From contig NW_004955438.1 of assembly GCF_000276665.1 (NCBI RefSeq), positions 11,661,319 through 11,725,318 on the forward strand: a stretch of 64,000 bases of DNA, in the 5' to 3' direction. Below are positions 32,476 through 43,970 of this stretch, one piece after another. A model generated the notes under the pieces. That model saw only the letters and a program-made list of their open reading frames with translations, did not search any database and was not told the origin of the DNA. Within the stretch, counting starts at the first letter, position 1. Each line of letters opens with the position of its first letter. The stretch is from Chinchilla lanigera (Eukaryota > Chordata > Mammalia > Rodentia > Chinchillidae). The translations under genes were made by a program, and so were the position numbers.

Positions 32476-33180
32476 AAGCACCAGCCCATTTGCCACCTGA
32501 CAGATGGGAAGCTGCTCAAGCAAAGAGAAAAACAATTGCTTTAAAGTTTTAAAATTAAAGTTAACAAACTTTAAAAAATCAGATTTGATTCTAAAAAGTG
32601 AGCAACAGACAAGTTAATCAAAGGTGTGCCTGTGGATTTAAAACTAGGGTGGTTTTAAATAACTAACACTAAACTAACTAACACTAACACTAAATTAAAC
32701 TATTTGTCAGAAGAAATATTTTCTTCCAACAAATCTGCAGATTCCAACTGACATTGTTTTAAACGAACACCATCTTTGCCTTTCAAACTTGCCTCCTAGT
32801 CAGGCTGTTGTCTGTGATTAAGTAGACCCCATCTGCCACCTTACCACCGTCCAACTGAGGGGCAATTGTCTGTAAAACACATCATAAAGTACAACTAGCT
32901 GAACCTTCATTAACCAGACATTCTTGGTTTTGATTTTAGGAGGAAGACTAAGGGAAGAGAAAATAAAATATAAGGACCTTAAATCAACAAAAAGCATTAA
33001 AACTCAACTTTGGCTGGGTGCTTTGTGCCTGATCCAGGTAATTTTTAAAATATCAACAGAGAGAAACCCAAAATGTAAATAGAAGAAAATTGAAATTGTC
33101 TATGATTTGATTATCTTGAATTAGCTACAGTTTATGTTTCTATGTTCTTGCGATCAGTCTTTAATACACAAAACACAGGC
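32476..33180. other. No recognisable feature
   Basis: AT-rich DNA with an AACTAACACTA-rich patch at 32660-32700 and a 27-bp B1-head-like piece at 33012-33040 (GGCTGGGTGCTTTGTGCC). Confidence 0.3.
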
Positions 33181-33185
33181 GCGCA

Positions 33186-33221
<36 letters not shown>
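33181..33221. repeat. (CA)n microsatellite with GCGC start
   Basis: GCGCACGCGC followed by about 15 CA units. Alternating purine-pyrimidine sequence of this kind can adopt Z-DNA. Confidence 0.95.
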
Positions 33222-33222
<1 letters not shown>

Positions 33223-34008
33223 CCAGTAGTAAGATACCTTCTAGGGATGTTCCCTTCCACATGGAAGTTTGTAACTGGAGAAATTATATTTAAAATGTGT
33301 TGACAAGGTGTAAATTCTGGAGGCAGAGACCTCATTTTTGCCTTAGAGTAGACTTCTATTGTTTTTAGAAAAAGTCTCAGTCTTAGTTACACAAATGTAA
33401 AAGACCTACCTACAATACTCAGAGAAAATGGCAAGATCACAATAAACATGACCTCAGTTGTTTAGTCTCACAGAATGACACAGTTACTAATGGAAACAGG
33501 GCTATTCTTTCCCCTGACTGTTTTTCATGAGTTAGAGAAACAGTTTTTATCTAAACACAAATTTGGGTTGGACTGTTGGGGTTCTCTATCTTGTGTTACT
33601 CACAGGGACATAACTGCCTTGGAGAATTGGGCTCACAACTGCTATTTGTGTTTTTCTGAGATCAGAGGGGTCAAACCCAACCATGGGTGCCCTTGTGCAT
33701 GTGATAGTGGGGTATCTCTTGGGGAGGCATCCCTCTGAAGAAAATGTCCTTGTCTCATTTAGTCATCCTGGGTGGGTATGAGGGTCAGCTCTTGGACCAG
33801 GCAAGGTCTCCATATCTCATTAGGACAGGAGGAGGTTTGCGCTGGTCCCTTTTCTGAGGGAACCTCCAGTTTCTGAGGACAGAGGCTAAATAAGGGAGTT
33901 TTTCACCCTTAAGTCCCAAAGAGACGCAGAGTTGTGGTTGCAAAGGCACTTACTGTACTTGACTTCCCCCAAGGGTTTGGCAAAACAATTTCTAAATATC
34001 TGAGCCAG

Positions 34009-34125
34009 AGGGGCTGGGAATTTAGCTCAGCAGCACAGCGCCTGCCTGGCATGCGCAAGGTCGTGAGTTCGGTTCCCGGTACCGGAAAAAAACCAAAAAA
34101 AAAAAAAAATAAAAATAAAATAAAA
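34009..34125 (+). mobile_element. ID SINE (young copy)
   Basis: GGGGCTGGGAATTTAGCTCAG, CCTGCCTGGCATGCGCAAGG, GAGTTCGGTTCCCGGTACCGG and a long tail of A, CC and AAAAT units. A perfect 16-bp TSD TAAATATCTGAGCCAG lies at 33993-34008 and 34126-34141. Perfect TSD and a long tail suggest recent insertion. Confidence 0.95.
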
Positions 34126-34639
34126 TAAATATCTGAGCCAGGATTTAGGTGTATGAGGAGCAAGTGGCCTGGCAAGGAAAGCTGGTCCCCAAGATAGCCT
34201 GAAGTGACCCACAGGCTTGAGAGCTGTAGTGAGCTAAGGAATGGCTGCCAGAGGAAACGACAACAAGCCGGTCACATCTGTGAGCTGCTAAGCATTCCCT
34301 ACCACCTCACAGAATGACCTTGGATGGGAACTGGAGAAAGATTGAAATGGGAGGGTCTTTTGGGTGGGAAGTCTGGAGTCATTCTAATTTGAATATAAAA
34401 GAAAATGTAACCACATTGTACTTGTGCTACAGCTGGAACGTGGGTGTTAATGTACTAATGATATGCATTTTCTTATTTAAAACAACAAGGGAGGGCATAT
34501 GATATGTATTGTGTTTTTCAACTAGATTGTTTCAATTAAGAATATATTATAAAACTTTTTCCATAGCATTAATGCTCTTAGCCAAGCCTGTTTAAAATGG
34601 CTACTACATATTCTAATGCATGCATTATCTCAACTTCTG

Positions 34640-34880
34640 TAACGAATTTATCTCCAGTTATTATTATGATACTGTAAGTAATATCTTCTCTGATAAGCCT
34701 TTTGATTTTGTGTTTTTTTTACTACTAAATCTTTAAATATATCCATACCATCTATTCAGAATAAAATCCTGGAAGTACAAGTCCAAGATCAAAGGACACG
34801 CATTTTTGACATTTAATCACATTGTCCTTCCCAAAGATTGTGTTTCCAGCAGCATCTTTGAACTCTTAGCAGCATTAGCT
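34640..34880 (-). mobile_element. Old L1 fragment (reversed)
   Basis: CAGAATAAAATCCTGGAAG, TCCAAGATCAAAGGACACGC and ATTGTCCTTCCCAAAGATTG follow the reversed L1 order 'cctagaagtggaattgctgggtcaaagggta ... ccaaattgccctcc'. Diverged. Confidence 0.4.
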
Positions 34881-35089
34881 ATTTTTCCATTTTTAAATAA
34901 AACAAGCTCAGGACTTTTGACGGCAAACTAGAAAGAAGGGCGTCTCCTAGCAATGATACACATCTGTCTGCACGCAGGCAATCAAAGGGTGCATTCTCTG
35001 TGGAGAATTTAAAAACAAGAACGAAAACTTACTAAAGTTGGTCTGTTTTCTATTAGCACCATGTGTCAACATTATTAAACATAGTCAGT

Positions 35090-35530
35090 GATAAATACTC
35101 CTCAGAAACATATTTTTTTTGGTCCAAGTTCTAAACAATTTGCTGTGGTTGTTTGGAGTTTTAATGAGCTATACATAACCTTTAAATTAGTGCATTTTTA
35201 TTACCTGCCCTCTGATATAATTTATACGCTACATGGCAGTCCATTTGGAAACTCCCAGCTATGCAGCTACCCCCAGTGCAGCACATTAATAGAATAACTA
35301 CTGAGATTGTTTTTAAGATTAAATTTATGGTGGCTTAAAATCATTCAAGTTTACTTAAGGCCCAGTTCATCTCCACACCCACTATGGTACCACAGATGGT
35401 TTTATTTAAGCAGAAATTTGAAATAAACAATGATTCGAAATACATAACGACAGCTCGGTGATTTCGACAACAAAAACACAGAACTTGAGTGACTTCATTG
35501 TGTGACCACTTGGAGGTTTTATTCATGTGC
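35090..35530. other. Candidate conserved non-coding element
   Basis: No repeat identity, AT-rich, with motifs such as TTTTAATGAGC, ACCTTTAAATTAGTGC, TACGCTACATGGCAG, CACATTAATAGAAT and TGATTCGAAATACATAACG. CpGs are kept in AT-rich surroundings. Possible enhancer; conservation not tested. Confidence 0.28.
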
Positions 35531-35718
35531 AAACTTAAAATGAAGCTTAGTATAAATTGTGAGGTGTCATGGTTTCATTTTGAAACTGCAAGTTTTAATT
35601 GTGACTGCTTTACTAAATGATTAAATTTTAATACAGTAAGTATACTTTAAAAGGCACTTACTGTAGACATAGACATTTGTTCTTCTAAAATGGTTGATTG
35701 TTGAAAAAAGAAAGAAAA

Positions 35719-36077
35719 TGAATGGTCTGAATGTGGGTGAGACCCTAAAATTCATATGATGTTGAAATCTCAAATCCCAAGGTAATGGTATTAGAAGGTA
35801 GGGCCTTGGGGAAGTGATGAGGTCAGGAGGGTGGTGTCCTTGTGAATAGGATTTGTGCCCTTAAATAAATGTGGCTCTAGAGAGCCCCTGTCACCCCGTG
35901 AGGACACAGTGAGACACATCATCAAGAACCAGGATCCAGACCCTTACCAGGTGGCAAATATGCCAGCCCTTTGACCTTAGACTTCTCAGCCTCCAGAACT
36001 GTGAGAAATAAATTTCTACTGTTTATAGTTATCCAGTCTATGGTATTTTGTTATAGCAGTCTGATCAGACTAAAACA
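35719..36077 (+). mobile_element. MLT1/MST LTR
   Basis: TGAATGGTCTGAATGTGGG, ATTCATATGATGTTGAAATC, GGTAATGGTATTAGAAGG, TAGGGCCTTGGGGAAGTG, TTAGACTTCTCAGCCTCCAG, AACTGTGAGAAATAAATTTC and TATGGTATTTTGTTATAGCAG cover the LTR from end to end. Confidence 0.78.
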
Positions 36078-36665
36078 AAGAGACCAAGCTCAAACTATTT
36101 AATGCATGTGAAAGCTGTTCCAGACACAGTTGATTCTTTCCTTCTTTTTGTATTGTACTAGTTATTCTTTGTTTTGTTTAGTTTTATTTTAAAGATAAAA
36201 GACAAAAACATATCAACAGACACAAAGATATTTGCAAAATAACACAAAAAATACAAGCAATACAGAATTTCAGACAAGGTGATAGGAAATTTCTTTATTT
36301 TATTTTTAAAGTATACTTACATATTATACATACAAAGATCAATAAAAGAAAATTCAATGGCTGCATTTCTCCTTGGACTATTGTCATTATTTGTTTGATT
36401 TCCTATTTATTACTGAGAGTACTTTTATCACATAGAATAGGGAGGGAAATAAAGAAATGATTTGCTCCAGGAAGAACGAACTGTATAATTTCAAGGGCTT
36501 ATGGCAATGCTTCTTATTCAAAAATGGTGAATAATTTCAAGATGGTGAGTAACACAGTAAACCAAGCACTAGTCCTTCTGGAACTATAGAAGTCACACAT
36601 CCATGAAGCTGACTGTGTCTCCATGTGTTCTCCTAGCTCATTCCCTTTTCCAACCACAAGTGAGG

Positions 36666-36666
<1 letters not shown>
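36078..36666. other. No recognisable feature
   Basis: AT-rich DNA without a named repeat or gene. Confidence 0.35.
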
Positions 36667-36747
<81 letters not shown>

Positions 36748-36748
36748 G
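36667..36748. repeat. (CT)n microsatellite
   Basis: Long CT run with a few G interruptions at its right end. Pure polypyrimidine/polypurine DNA of this length can form triplex (H-DNA). Confidence 0.95.
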
Positions 36749-37216
36749 TGCTGCTCCACAGCCCTCAATTTCAGAAAAGAGCCAGCATGATAGCTCCAAA
36801 GCCCTTCAGGTGCTCCTTCACCCTTCACAGATGAGATCCGACCCAGCTCTGCAAGCATCACCAAAGCATCAGGACAACCATGAACTTCCATTCACGGGAA
36901 AATTGCATTTCTCAGAACTGCCTATATCCAGATCTTTTTGAATAATCATTATTTTTACCAAGCAAATAGTTTGTTCTCTATTCTCTGGAAAAATTGGATT
37001 ATTTCATAGTAGTTTTCTTGTCTGTAGGCTCTTTTGGACTGAACTCTATGTGGACTTTATGCTAAGTAAACAGATGTCCTGCTCACCTCACTGCACACCA
37101 TTGGTGGGAAGCCCTCAGCCCTCAGTTTGGAAGCCACAAACTGCAACTATCTGAAGATGAAGCGACAGTGGTAAGGGCTGGAAATCCATATTTAAATGCA
37201 TGTTGGGTTCCACATT

Positions 37217-37657
37217 TGCTGGGGTTTGAATGTGGCTTGAGTGTCCCCAGAAAGCCCCATTGTGATTAAAGGTTTGGGCTCCAAAGGGGTGCTGTTGGGA
37301 GGTGGTGAAACCTTCGGGAAGGGGGCCCAGTGGGTGATGTTTAGGTCACTGGGGCCAGAACCACAGAAGAGGGTAGTTCTTGTGGAATTCCTTGGTATTT
37401 CTCTTAAGTGTGTGGTGATAAAATCTGTGTTTGGCCCTACCCAACCTCTCTGCTCTGGTTTTGAGATGTGATTACTCTTTCTAATCCATGCTCCCAACAT
37501 CTCCAGCTACCATTTCTAGGAGGTGGCATTCACAGCTGAGCCAGTGCAGGCACTGTGCCCTTGAATTCCCAGAACTATGACCTAAATAAAACTTTTCTCT
37601 TTACAAAGTTAGCTGCTTCAGGTATTTCATTATAGTGATGAAGGGCTGAATAACACA
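37217..37657 (+). mobile_element. Rodent MaLR LTR
   Basis: TGCTGGGGTTTGAATGTGG, CTTGAGTGTCCCCAGAAAG, GGTGCTGTTGGGAGGTGG, GAACTATGACCTAAATAAAAC and TTCAGGTATTTCATTATAG mark the LTR. Flanks ACATT (37212-37216) and ATGTT (37658-37662) both fit decay of an original ACGTT TSD. Confidence 0.72.
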
Positions 37658-37908
37658 ATGTTCCAGACATGGAAGGGAATCAAAAGCACAATGGAAAGAG
37701 ACAGCTCTATACACCTCTAGAACACACAAAGAAGTACAGAAAAATCCAGGAGAATGAGGAGGGAGGAGACGTGTGTGGCCTCTAAACAGCCTCAAGCTGA
37801 TAGAGAAACTGTGAGAGAGTGAATGTCCCTTGGCCTTGATACTCATTCCTGCAAAATAGCCTTCTGTACATTGAAGTTTGAAAGATTGCTAGGGTCAAAT
37901 GGCTAGTA

Positions 37909-38085
37909 TTTTTATGTGTTTGTTTATTTATTTTTTGTCTTTTTTGAGACAGGGTCTCACTATACAGTTCAGGCTGGCCTTGAGCTCACTTCATAGCCCA
38001 GGTTGGCCTTGAACTTGCAACGAGACTCCTGCCTCAGCCTCCAGAGTGCTAGGATTACAGGCATGCATGACCATGCCTGGCCAGC
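37909..38085 (-). mobile_element. B1 SINE with 29-bp internal duplication (reversed)
   Basis: GAGACAGGGTCTCACTATAC, AGGCTGGCCTTGAGCTC at 37971, AGGTTGGCCTTGAACTTGC at 38000, CTGCCTCAGCCTCC and ATTACAGGCATGCATGACC. The 29-bp spacing between the two GG(C/T)TGGCCTTGA copies is the internal duplication of B1. The TSD is ATGGCTAGTA (37899-37908) and ATGGCTAATA (38086-38095). Confidence 0.85.
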
Positions 38086-38095
38086 ATGGCTAATA

Positions 38096-38734
38096 AAAAC
38101 CCACTTGTGATGCCATAAGTGCATTTGACACAGGCTGAAATCATACAAAGGAATGCACTTTCTAGGGCTTTCTTGTGAAAGGCTGAGAATAAATGACCCA
38201 CAGCCTTTGCCAAGAGATCTCTACAATATTTCTGAGACAAGAGTCTTGTTTTTCGTTCACAACACCTTGATGCCAAAAATTCCTGGTGTGTTGGATCAAT
38301 GGCCGCTAACATGTCTGTCTGGAGCTGGTGAGAAGTTAAACTGGGATTTCAAAGATTTGTAATTGGAATTTAAGATAAGCCAGAGATGCGAATGAAGCTG
38401 ACATTGAACTCGAAGTGGCTGACTTCAAATTGTGGTCTCAGAATCACATACACACAGACATAGAGTGCATCCCTGCCTTGCACCATGCTTTGGCGGGGGG
38501 GCTTCCTGGCCCAATTCTATCCTGCCTCAAGGCTAAGAAAGACTCTGCCACCTTGATTTTGACCTGGTCCCGAGGCCAGAGTTTTCTCTGGTAACCAGGT
38601 GAACCTGGTCCGGTGGCCCTGGGTCAGAAAACGATTTCTAAAATTTCTGCTACAGGCCAAGAATTGCATTCAGTGGAAGATTTTACAGTGAGGTGAAGGC
38701 AGTATAATTTCAGGCCTCTTTCTGAGTGGAGTTC
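38096..38734. other. No recognisable feature
   Basis: Unassigned DNA with no gene or named repeat. Confidence 0.35.
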
Positions 38735-38850
38735 ATAGTCTAGCTCTGTAGGTCATCCTAACCACACTACCAAATGCATGGAAACTTGGGCAAATTACTT
38801 CTAAGCCCCATGTTCTTTGCCTGTAAACTGGGCGATGCTTAGTAATGGTT
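38735..38850 (-). mobile_element. MIR SINE (reversed)
   Basis: ACTTGGGCAAATTACTTCTAAGC, CCCATGTTCTTTGCCTG and TAAACTGGGCGATGC are the reversed MIR core. Confidence 0.6.
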
Positions 38851-38859
38851 AGAAGAAAA

Positions 38860-39305
38860 ATAATTTTCAGAAAGAATGTATCTAAAGCCACTGAACAGTA
38901 CACTTGAAAATAGTTAAAGTATAGACACTGTGAAATGATAGGAAACCACTGAAGAGTAAAGGGCTTCTGGGATGTGGGAAAAGAGAAGGGAAAGAAGGAG
39001 AAATTCTGTATGTATGTATATACAGGACAGTTAACATGGTTGTTCTTCTGTCTTCTATTTCTATGCTGAAAGAAACTGTCAATGAGTCTTTGGTTGACCA
39101 GTATTGCATGTCTATATCTGTTTTCATGAGAAGCCACTTTGAAGATATCAATATGTAATACAACCACCATTGTTAATTCCCTACCACTTTGTTTGGAACT
39201 CTGTATTGTCTGTATTGTGCTTGTGATATGTTGTAAAATGTTGTATGTCTGTTAATGTTTCCCTCCTTTTATCTTTAAAATAAAAAAAAGAAAAAGAAAA
39301 AGAAA
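38860..39305 (+). mobile_element. Probable L1 3' end
   Basis: AAAGCCACTGAACAGTACAC and TTGAAAATAGTTAAAG resemble the terminal L1 motif 'ccactgaattgtacacttaaaaatggtt'. The right part ends in TTTAAAATAAAAAAAAGAAAAAG, a retroposon-like A-rich tail. The middle part is unassigned, so two elements may be merged here. A GATA/TAGA-rich patch follows at 39320-39370. Confidence 0.3.
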
Positions 39306-39375
39306 ATAGTAATTTTATGAGATATAGATAGTTAGATGATAGATATATAGATAGATATAGATTAGATGTATAATT

Positions 39376-39576
39376 TCTTTTGCTTTTTCTTTTTTTGCAG
39401 CAGTGGGGATTGAAGTCAGAAGTGTTCTACTACTAAGCTACATCCCAAGCCCTTGTTCAAGCTTTTATTTAGAGACAGTGTCTCACTACATTTCCCAGAC
39501 TATCCTCCAATTTGTGATCCTCTTGCTTCAGCCACTCGAATAGCTGATTACAGACATGTACCACTGTGTCTGGCTC
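39376..39576 (-). mobile_element. B1-dID composite SINE (reversed)
   Basis: GCAGTGGGGATTGAAGTC, TACTAAGCTACATCCCAAGCC (ID half), then TTTAGAGACAGTGTCTCAC, TTTGTGATCCTCTTGC and TGATTACAGACATGTACCAC (B1 half). Diverged, no TSD seen. Confidence 0.72.
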
Positions 39577-40389
39577 ATAAAATATTTTTAATTAAAAAAT
39601 TTATAGGGACCTACCACTTTAACCAAGATGGAATAACAAGGTTTGGATTTATGCTCTTAAGTAAAAAAAAAACTGGACAGCACATATGAGACAACGCTTT
39701 TTAAGTAATACTCAACGAACCATACAGAAAGTAATCTCTAAGGGAAGGAAAAAAGGAAGGGAGAGAATTTCCAGGCTGTAACACAGGGAGGGAGAACCTG
39801 AACAGAGCCTGATGACTTTTCCAAGTAAAGGATACACAGCTGAGAATCTGGGAAGACCAAAGCAGCTAGAAATCACAAGGTAGCTTAGCTGAAATAAGTC
39901 AGCTGCATGGAGATGACAAAGATATGAAGAACGAAACTCACTATCTGCAGCCTGACTACTAACAGGGAATGCATGTGCAGAAACACCTCAGGCTGGAGAA
40001 AGAGCTGACAAAGAGGAGCAGGCTGAATGATTTCCAGGGCTGACTCAGGGATAACAATAGTTCATGTTCCCACCAGCCACAATAGAAAAATGTTGTAATA
40101 CACAGGGCATAGATAGAATCCTCAGAAGGGTATTGCTTCAGTAGAAAAAGCCCTAATGTCTGTTTTGATCCAATCAAAGCCTAAAAGCAGATGTCAAAAA
40201 TCTGAAAGTAATTTGACTGTTTCTGAGGACAAAGGTTGAGAGTATTTAAGGTATACAAAAATATCCAGCAAGCGGCCACATAGCATCAGGCATCTAACAA
40301 AAAGAAAAATAGGAAGAAGGCAAAGAATCAATAGAATATAGCCCAAATAAGGAGAAAAATCAGTCAATAGAAGGAGTTGTAGGCCTAAC

Positions 40390-41290
40390 ACAGATGACAT
40401 AATTACTAGACAAGGACATTCAACTAGTTATTATATGTGTATCTCATATGCTCGGGAAAGTAGGGGAAAGCACAAATGTGCTAAGAAGAGATGCACGATA
40501 TATGAAGAAAAGATCCAAACACAAATACTAGAGGTGAAAAATACAGTGTTTGCAATAAAAATACATTGAAAGGGATTAACAACGGATTCAACACTGCAGA
40601 ATAAAATGTTAGTAAAATTAAAGATTTAGCAGTGGAAACTAAACAAAATTAAACAGAGAGAAAAATGAGTTGAAAAAAAAGTAAAGCTTTTCATGTTCCA
40701 TGCTGTGGAACAATTTCATGCATATAATATACATATAATTGGAGTTCCTGAAATACATGTGGAGGAACAGAGAAAATATTTGGCAGAAAATTTTCTAAAT
40801 TTGAAAAAAGATTATAAATTATATATTCAACAAGCTCAATAAACCCCAGGCACAAAAAAAGGTGAGGGGGGACAACATGAAAAAATTATCCCAAGGCCCA
40901 TGAAAAAGTGAATTGCCTAAAACCAGTGATAAAAAGATCTTTAGCAAAGCACCCCGAGGGGGGAAGGTATCCATTACCTATAGAGGAGCAAAGGTAAGGA
41001 TGACTGAAGATTTCTCAGCAAAATTAACATAAGTTAGAAGACAGTGAGATGTGTCTTTACAATACTTTAACAGAAAAAGGCTACCAACCTAGAATGCTAT
41101 AACCAGCGAGGATATCACTCATAACCAAAATCTGATAAAAGCTGAATTATTTTACATCCACTGCACTGTAGGAAATGTTAAAGGCAGTCTTTTGAGCAGA
41201 AGAAAAATGATGTTAGATAGAAGTCTGGTTCTAGATGGAAACATAGAAAGGAAGGGCACTAGAAAGGGTGCTAGACTGGGGTACAAATTT
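40390..41290 (+). mobile_element. L1 or HAL1 ORF1-region fragment
   Basis: Purine-rich DNA with ATTGGAGTTCCTGAAATAC, GAAAATTTTCTAAATTTG, TTAGAAGACAGTGAGATG, ACCAACCTAGAATGCTATAAC and GGAAATGTTAAAGGCAGTC follows the order found at the 5'/ORF1 side of old L1 or half-L1 copies. All frames are broken. Confidence 0.45.
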
Positions 41291-41392
41291 CTCCTTAAAA
41301 CTCTCCTGCTAGTCAAATTGTCTATGTTTAGGAGCACAGAATTCAAAGAACTGAGATCCACAATGTGAGACTTCTGCTTTGGCCTCAGATAA

Positions 41393-41555
41393 ACAATGAC
41401 TGGGGCCAATTATTTAACGCTTTGAAACTCATTTTCTCTCACCTATCAACTAGGTAATAATACTTCCCAACACATTTTACGGAATGGTTGTGAAGATAAA
41501 ACAAACTAATAAATAACAAAAGCCCTTTATAAAATTAAAGCAGCATATAAGCATC
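41393..41555 (-). mobile_element. MIR SINE (reversed)
   Basis: GGGGCCAATTATTTAACGC, TTTGAAACTCATTTTCTCTC, GTAATAATACTTCCCAACAC and GGAATGGTTGTGAAGATAAAAC are the reversed MIR. Confidence 0.7.
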
Positions 41556-41561
41556 ACTCTT

Positions 41562-41958
41562 TGCTCTAGTTTAGATCTTAAATTTTCCCCAAATGTCCTT
41601 ACGCTAATGGATGAGCCACCAGCCTAGGGCTCTATTTGGAAATGGTGGAAACTTTAAGAGGTGGGAACTTGTGGAAGGAAGTTAGGATACTGGGGGCTCA
41701 TCTCTTGTCTCTCCCTGTCTCTTTTCTCCTCTCTGTCTCTGTCTGTCTTTGTCTATTTCCCCCCCCATTCCCAGCTACCATGAGGAGAACAGTTTCTTCC
41801 ACCACAAATCCCCACCATGTTGTACTGTGCTGCCACAAACCCAAACCAACAGGGCCAAACCATGGACAGAAACCCCTGAAACCATAAGCCCAAATATACC
41901 TTTTCCTTCTTGTAAGTTGCTCACCTCAGGTATTTGTCACAGTGACAGAAAGCTAACA
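41562..41958 (+). mobile_element. Rodent MaLR LTR
   Basis: TGCTCTAGTTTAGATCTTAAA, GGAAATGGTGGAAAC, TTTAAGAGGTGGGAAC, a C8 run, TGCTGCCACAAACCC, CCATGGACAGAAACC and CTCACCTCAGGTATTTG...GCTAACA define the LTR. TSD unclear. Confidence 0.72.
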
Positions 41959-42479
41959 CACTGGTCTTGTTGCACTTTTACAGTCCCTTCCTAGAAAATG
42001 TTCTGTAAAGTTCTGTAAAACCCCCTCAGCAATGCTGATGCTAAAGCTTTTTTCAGAGGCAGCATCTCTTTGTCTCCATTGTCCCTGAGAAGAGAATATT
42101 TCCTCATTGTTTTGGAGTAGGAGAAACCCACTGAGAACATGTCTTTCCTCCCAATGCAACCCTTTTTCCTGGCGAAGCTCACAGGATAGCCCTCCCAGAC
42201 TTCTCACAAAGAAGAGCGCCCCAGGGATTCATGCTGTTCTGGACCAGTAAGGGCTTTGGGTTCATGGAATAATATCTTTCCTGGCTGGACAAAACTCAAG
42301 AACTTGATCTTCTTCAGGATAGCAGCAGGCCAGGCCTTCCTGACTGTTGATTCTTCCTATTTGCTCAGGCCAAGGCAGCACTGGGGTGAAGAATCACACT
42401 GGGGTGTGTCCCAGGTTAGGAAAGGTGCCACTGCCCCTGCAGACTGTTCTAAACACCATCCACCCTGCCTTTCCTTCAA

Positions 42480-42690
42480 CAAGCATTTGCCGAGCACCCG
42501 CTGCGTGCCTGCCTCACTGACAGGTGCTTTCTACACATGGCCTAATTTCTTCTTCAAAACAGTTCTGTAAGGTTGGTGTTTGCATTCTCATTTCACAGAT
42601 GTAGAAACCAAAGCTCAGAGATGTGAAATTGTAGATCCAAATTGGCAGCCCAGCTTGATTCCATCTCCAGTCTAAAGCTCTTTTCGAATC
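42480..42690 (+). mobile_element. MIR SINE
   Basis: GCATTTGCCGAGCACCCGC, GGTGCTTTCTACACATGGCC, CATTCTCATTTCACAGATG, TAGAAACCAAAGCTCAGAG and a GTCTAAAGCTCTTTTCG end cover nearly the whole MIR. Confidence 0.72.
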
Positions 42691-42884
42691 CGTGTTCACA
42701 CAGTTCCTGTGTGACCCGGATGCACGGGTACTCACAGGGCACAGAGGACGGAGGGGGCTTCAGAAGCAAAGGCAGGGGACTCACAGTCACCTATCTACGG
42801 ACAGGCTACTATCTGCCATGAAGAATTGGCAAACTCTTCACAAGAACTCTCTGCTTTTGCTCTCAAAGTCTTTTGTTTATCAGT

Positions 42885-43320
42885 ACATGCTTGCAGTATG
42901 TAGTGTTACATTTCTTGTGGGGAGTTGGTACATGTGCACAACACACCTTAATTCCTTTATTTATCCCCTTTCTTACCTCTCCATCTCTCGACCCCCCTTC
43001 CTATTTGAGAAGGATCTACCTCCTTGTGTTCTATTATCTATCTTTTATTTTGCTCTTTGTTTATATTTTGGATTTTCTCACACATGAGGAACCATGTGAT
43101 ATCTAAGCTTCTGTATCTGATTCATTTCCCTTAACATATGGTCTCAGGTGCATCCATTTTCCTACAGGTGAGTAAGATTTATTCTTCTTTATAGCACGGT
43201 AGTGCTCCATTGTGTATAAATACCACATTTCTTTATCCATTCATCTGTTGATGGACATGTAGGCTGCTTCCAAGATTTAACTACAATGAATTGTGCTGCT
43301 ATAAAGAATCTTGAGAATTA
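42885..43320 (-). mobile_element. L1 LINE, 3' end (reversed)
   Basis: CAGTACATGCTTGCAGTATG, GTTGGTACATGTGCACAAC, CACACATGAGGAACCATGTG, CAGGTGCATCCATTTTCC, GTGCTCCATTGTGTATAAATACC and TTATCCATTCATCTGTTGATGG are the reversed end of L1 ORF2/3'UTR. The first part recurs at 17990-18115. Confidence 0.75.
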
Positions 43321-43430
43321 AGAACTAGTAGTTTCCCCATTTCATTTGCTCAACATCGCACAGCTTGAAAGGGTAGAACTTTAAGTTTGTTTAACAGGAA
43401 GAGACCTTTAGATAATGCAGTAGTTCTGTT

Positions 43431-43616
43431 TTTGTTTGCAGTAGCGGGGATTGAACCAAGGCTACTGAGCTCCATCCCCAGGCTTTTTTTTTTTTTTTTC
43501 ATTTTATTTGGAAACAGAAAGAGCTAAGTGGTCCATGCTGGATTCACATGCACAAGCCTGCCTCTCTGAGCCCGCCAAGTAGCTGGGATTATAGGCAAGA
43601 GCCACTGCCCCCATCT
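43431..43616 (-). mobile_element. B1-dID composite SINE (reversed)
   Basis: GCAGTAGCGGGGATTGAACC and TACTGAGCTCCATCCCCAGG (ID half), then a T15 tract, GGAAACAGAAAGAGC and AAGTAGCTGGGATTATAGGC (B1 half). Confidence 0.72.
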
Positions 43617-43795
43617 GACAGTGTAGTTTAGCTGGGAGGGGATCCCAGGGAGCTCTGAGTTGGTGGCAGAGGGCTAGCCAGGTTAAGAAACACAAAACCA
43701 TTGGAAACTCTTACAAGGTATGGTGAGGAGCAGATTGCTACTGCGGGCACTGGAGACTTTATTCCTCTGGGGACTTCTTGGGATTCAGCACAGGG

Positions 43796-43962
43796 CAGTG
43801 CTCCTCAGACTTGCTCATAACACAGACTGCCCAATCCTGGGGGCTGTGAACATGCAGAGTCTGATCCAGAAGGTCCAGGGAGGGCCCAAGACTCTGTGCT
43901 GTGAAGAAGTTCCCATTGATGTTGGTATTGCTGCTCCTTGGACCAGCTTTGAGTAACAAGGG
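43796..43962 (+). mobile_element. MER5A hAT element, near complete
   Basis: CAGTGCTCCTCAGACTTGC, GGGCCCAAGACTCTGTG, AAGTTCCCATTGATG, GCTCCTTGGACCAGC and TTTGAGTAACAAGG give MER5A from end to end. It lies inside the longest open frame of the window (43759-44397, minus, 212 codons), which is therefore not a gene. Confidence 0.62.
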
Positions 43963-43970
43963 CAGCGCAC

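Noticed and set aside
32640..32705. AACTAACACTA-rich patch as a telomere-like or satellite repeat
   Set aside because: Only a few irregular copies, with no higher-order structure.
34009..34085. A functional alanine tRNA gene
   Set aside because: The sequence is the tRNA-derived head of an ID SINE with an A tail and TSD, and is too diverged from tRNA outside the A and B boxes.
36514..36941. Frames with Arg/Glu or Ser/Leu runs
   Set aside because: They are translations of the (CT)n tract, not a low-complexity protein.
39160..39305. Processed pseudogene ending in an A-rich tail
   Set aside because: No coding remnant could be recognised upstream. An L1-type 3' end is simpler.
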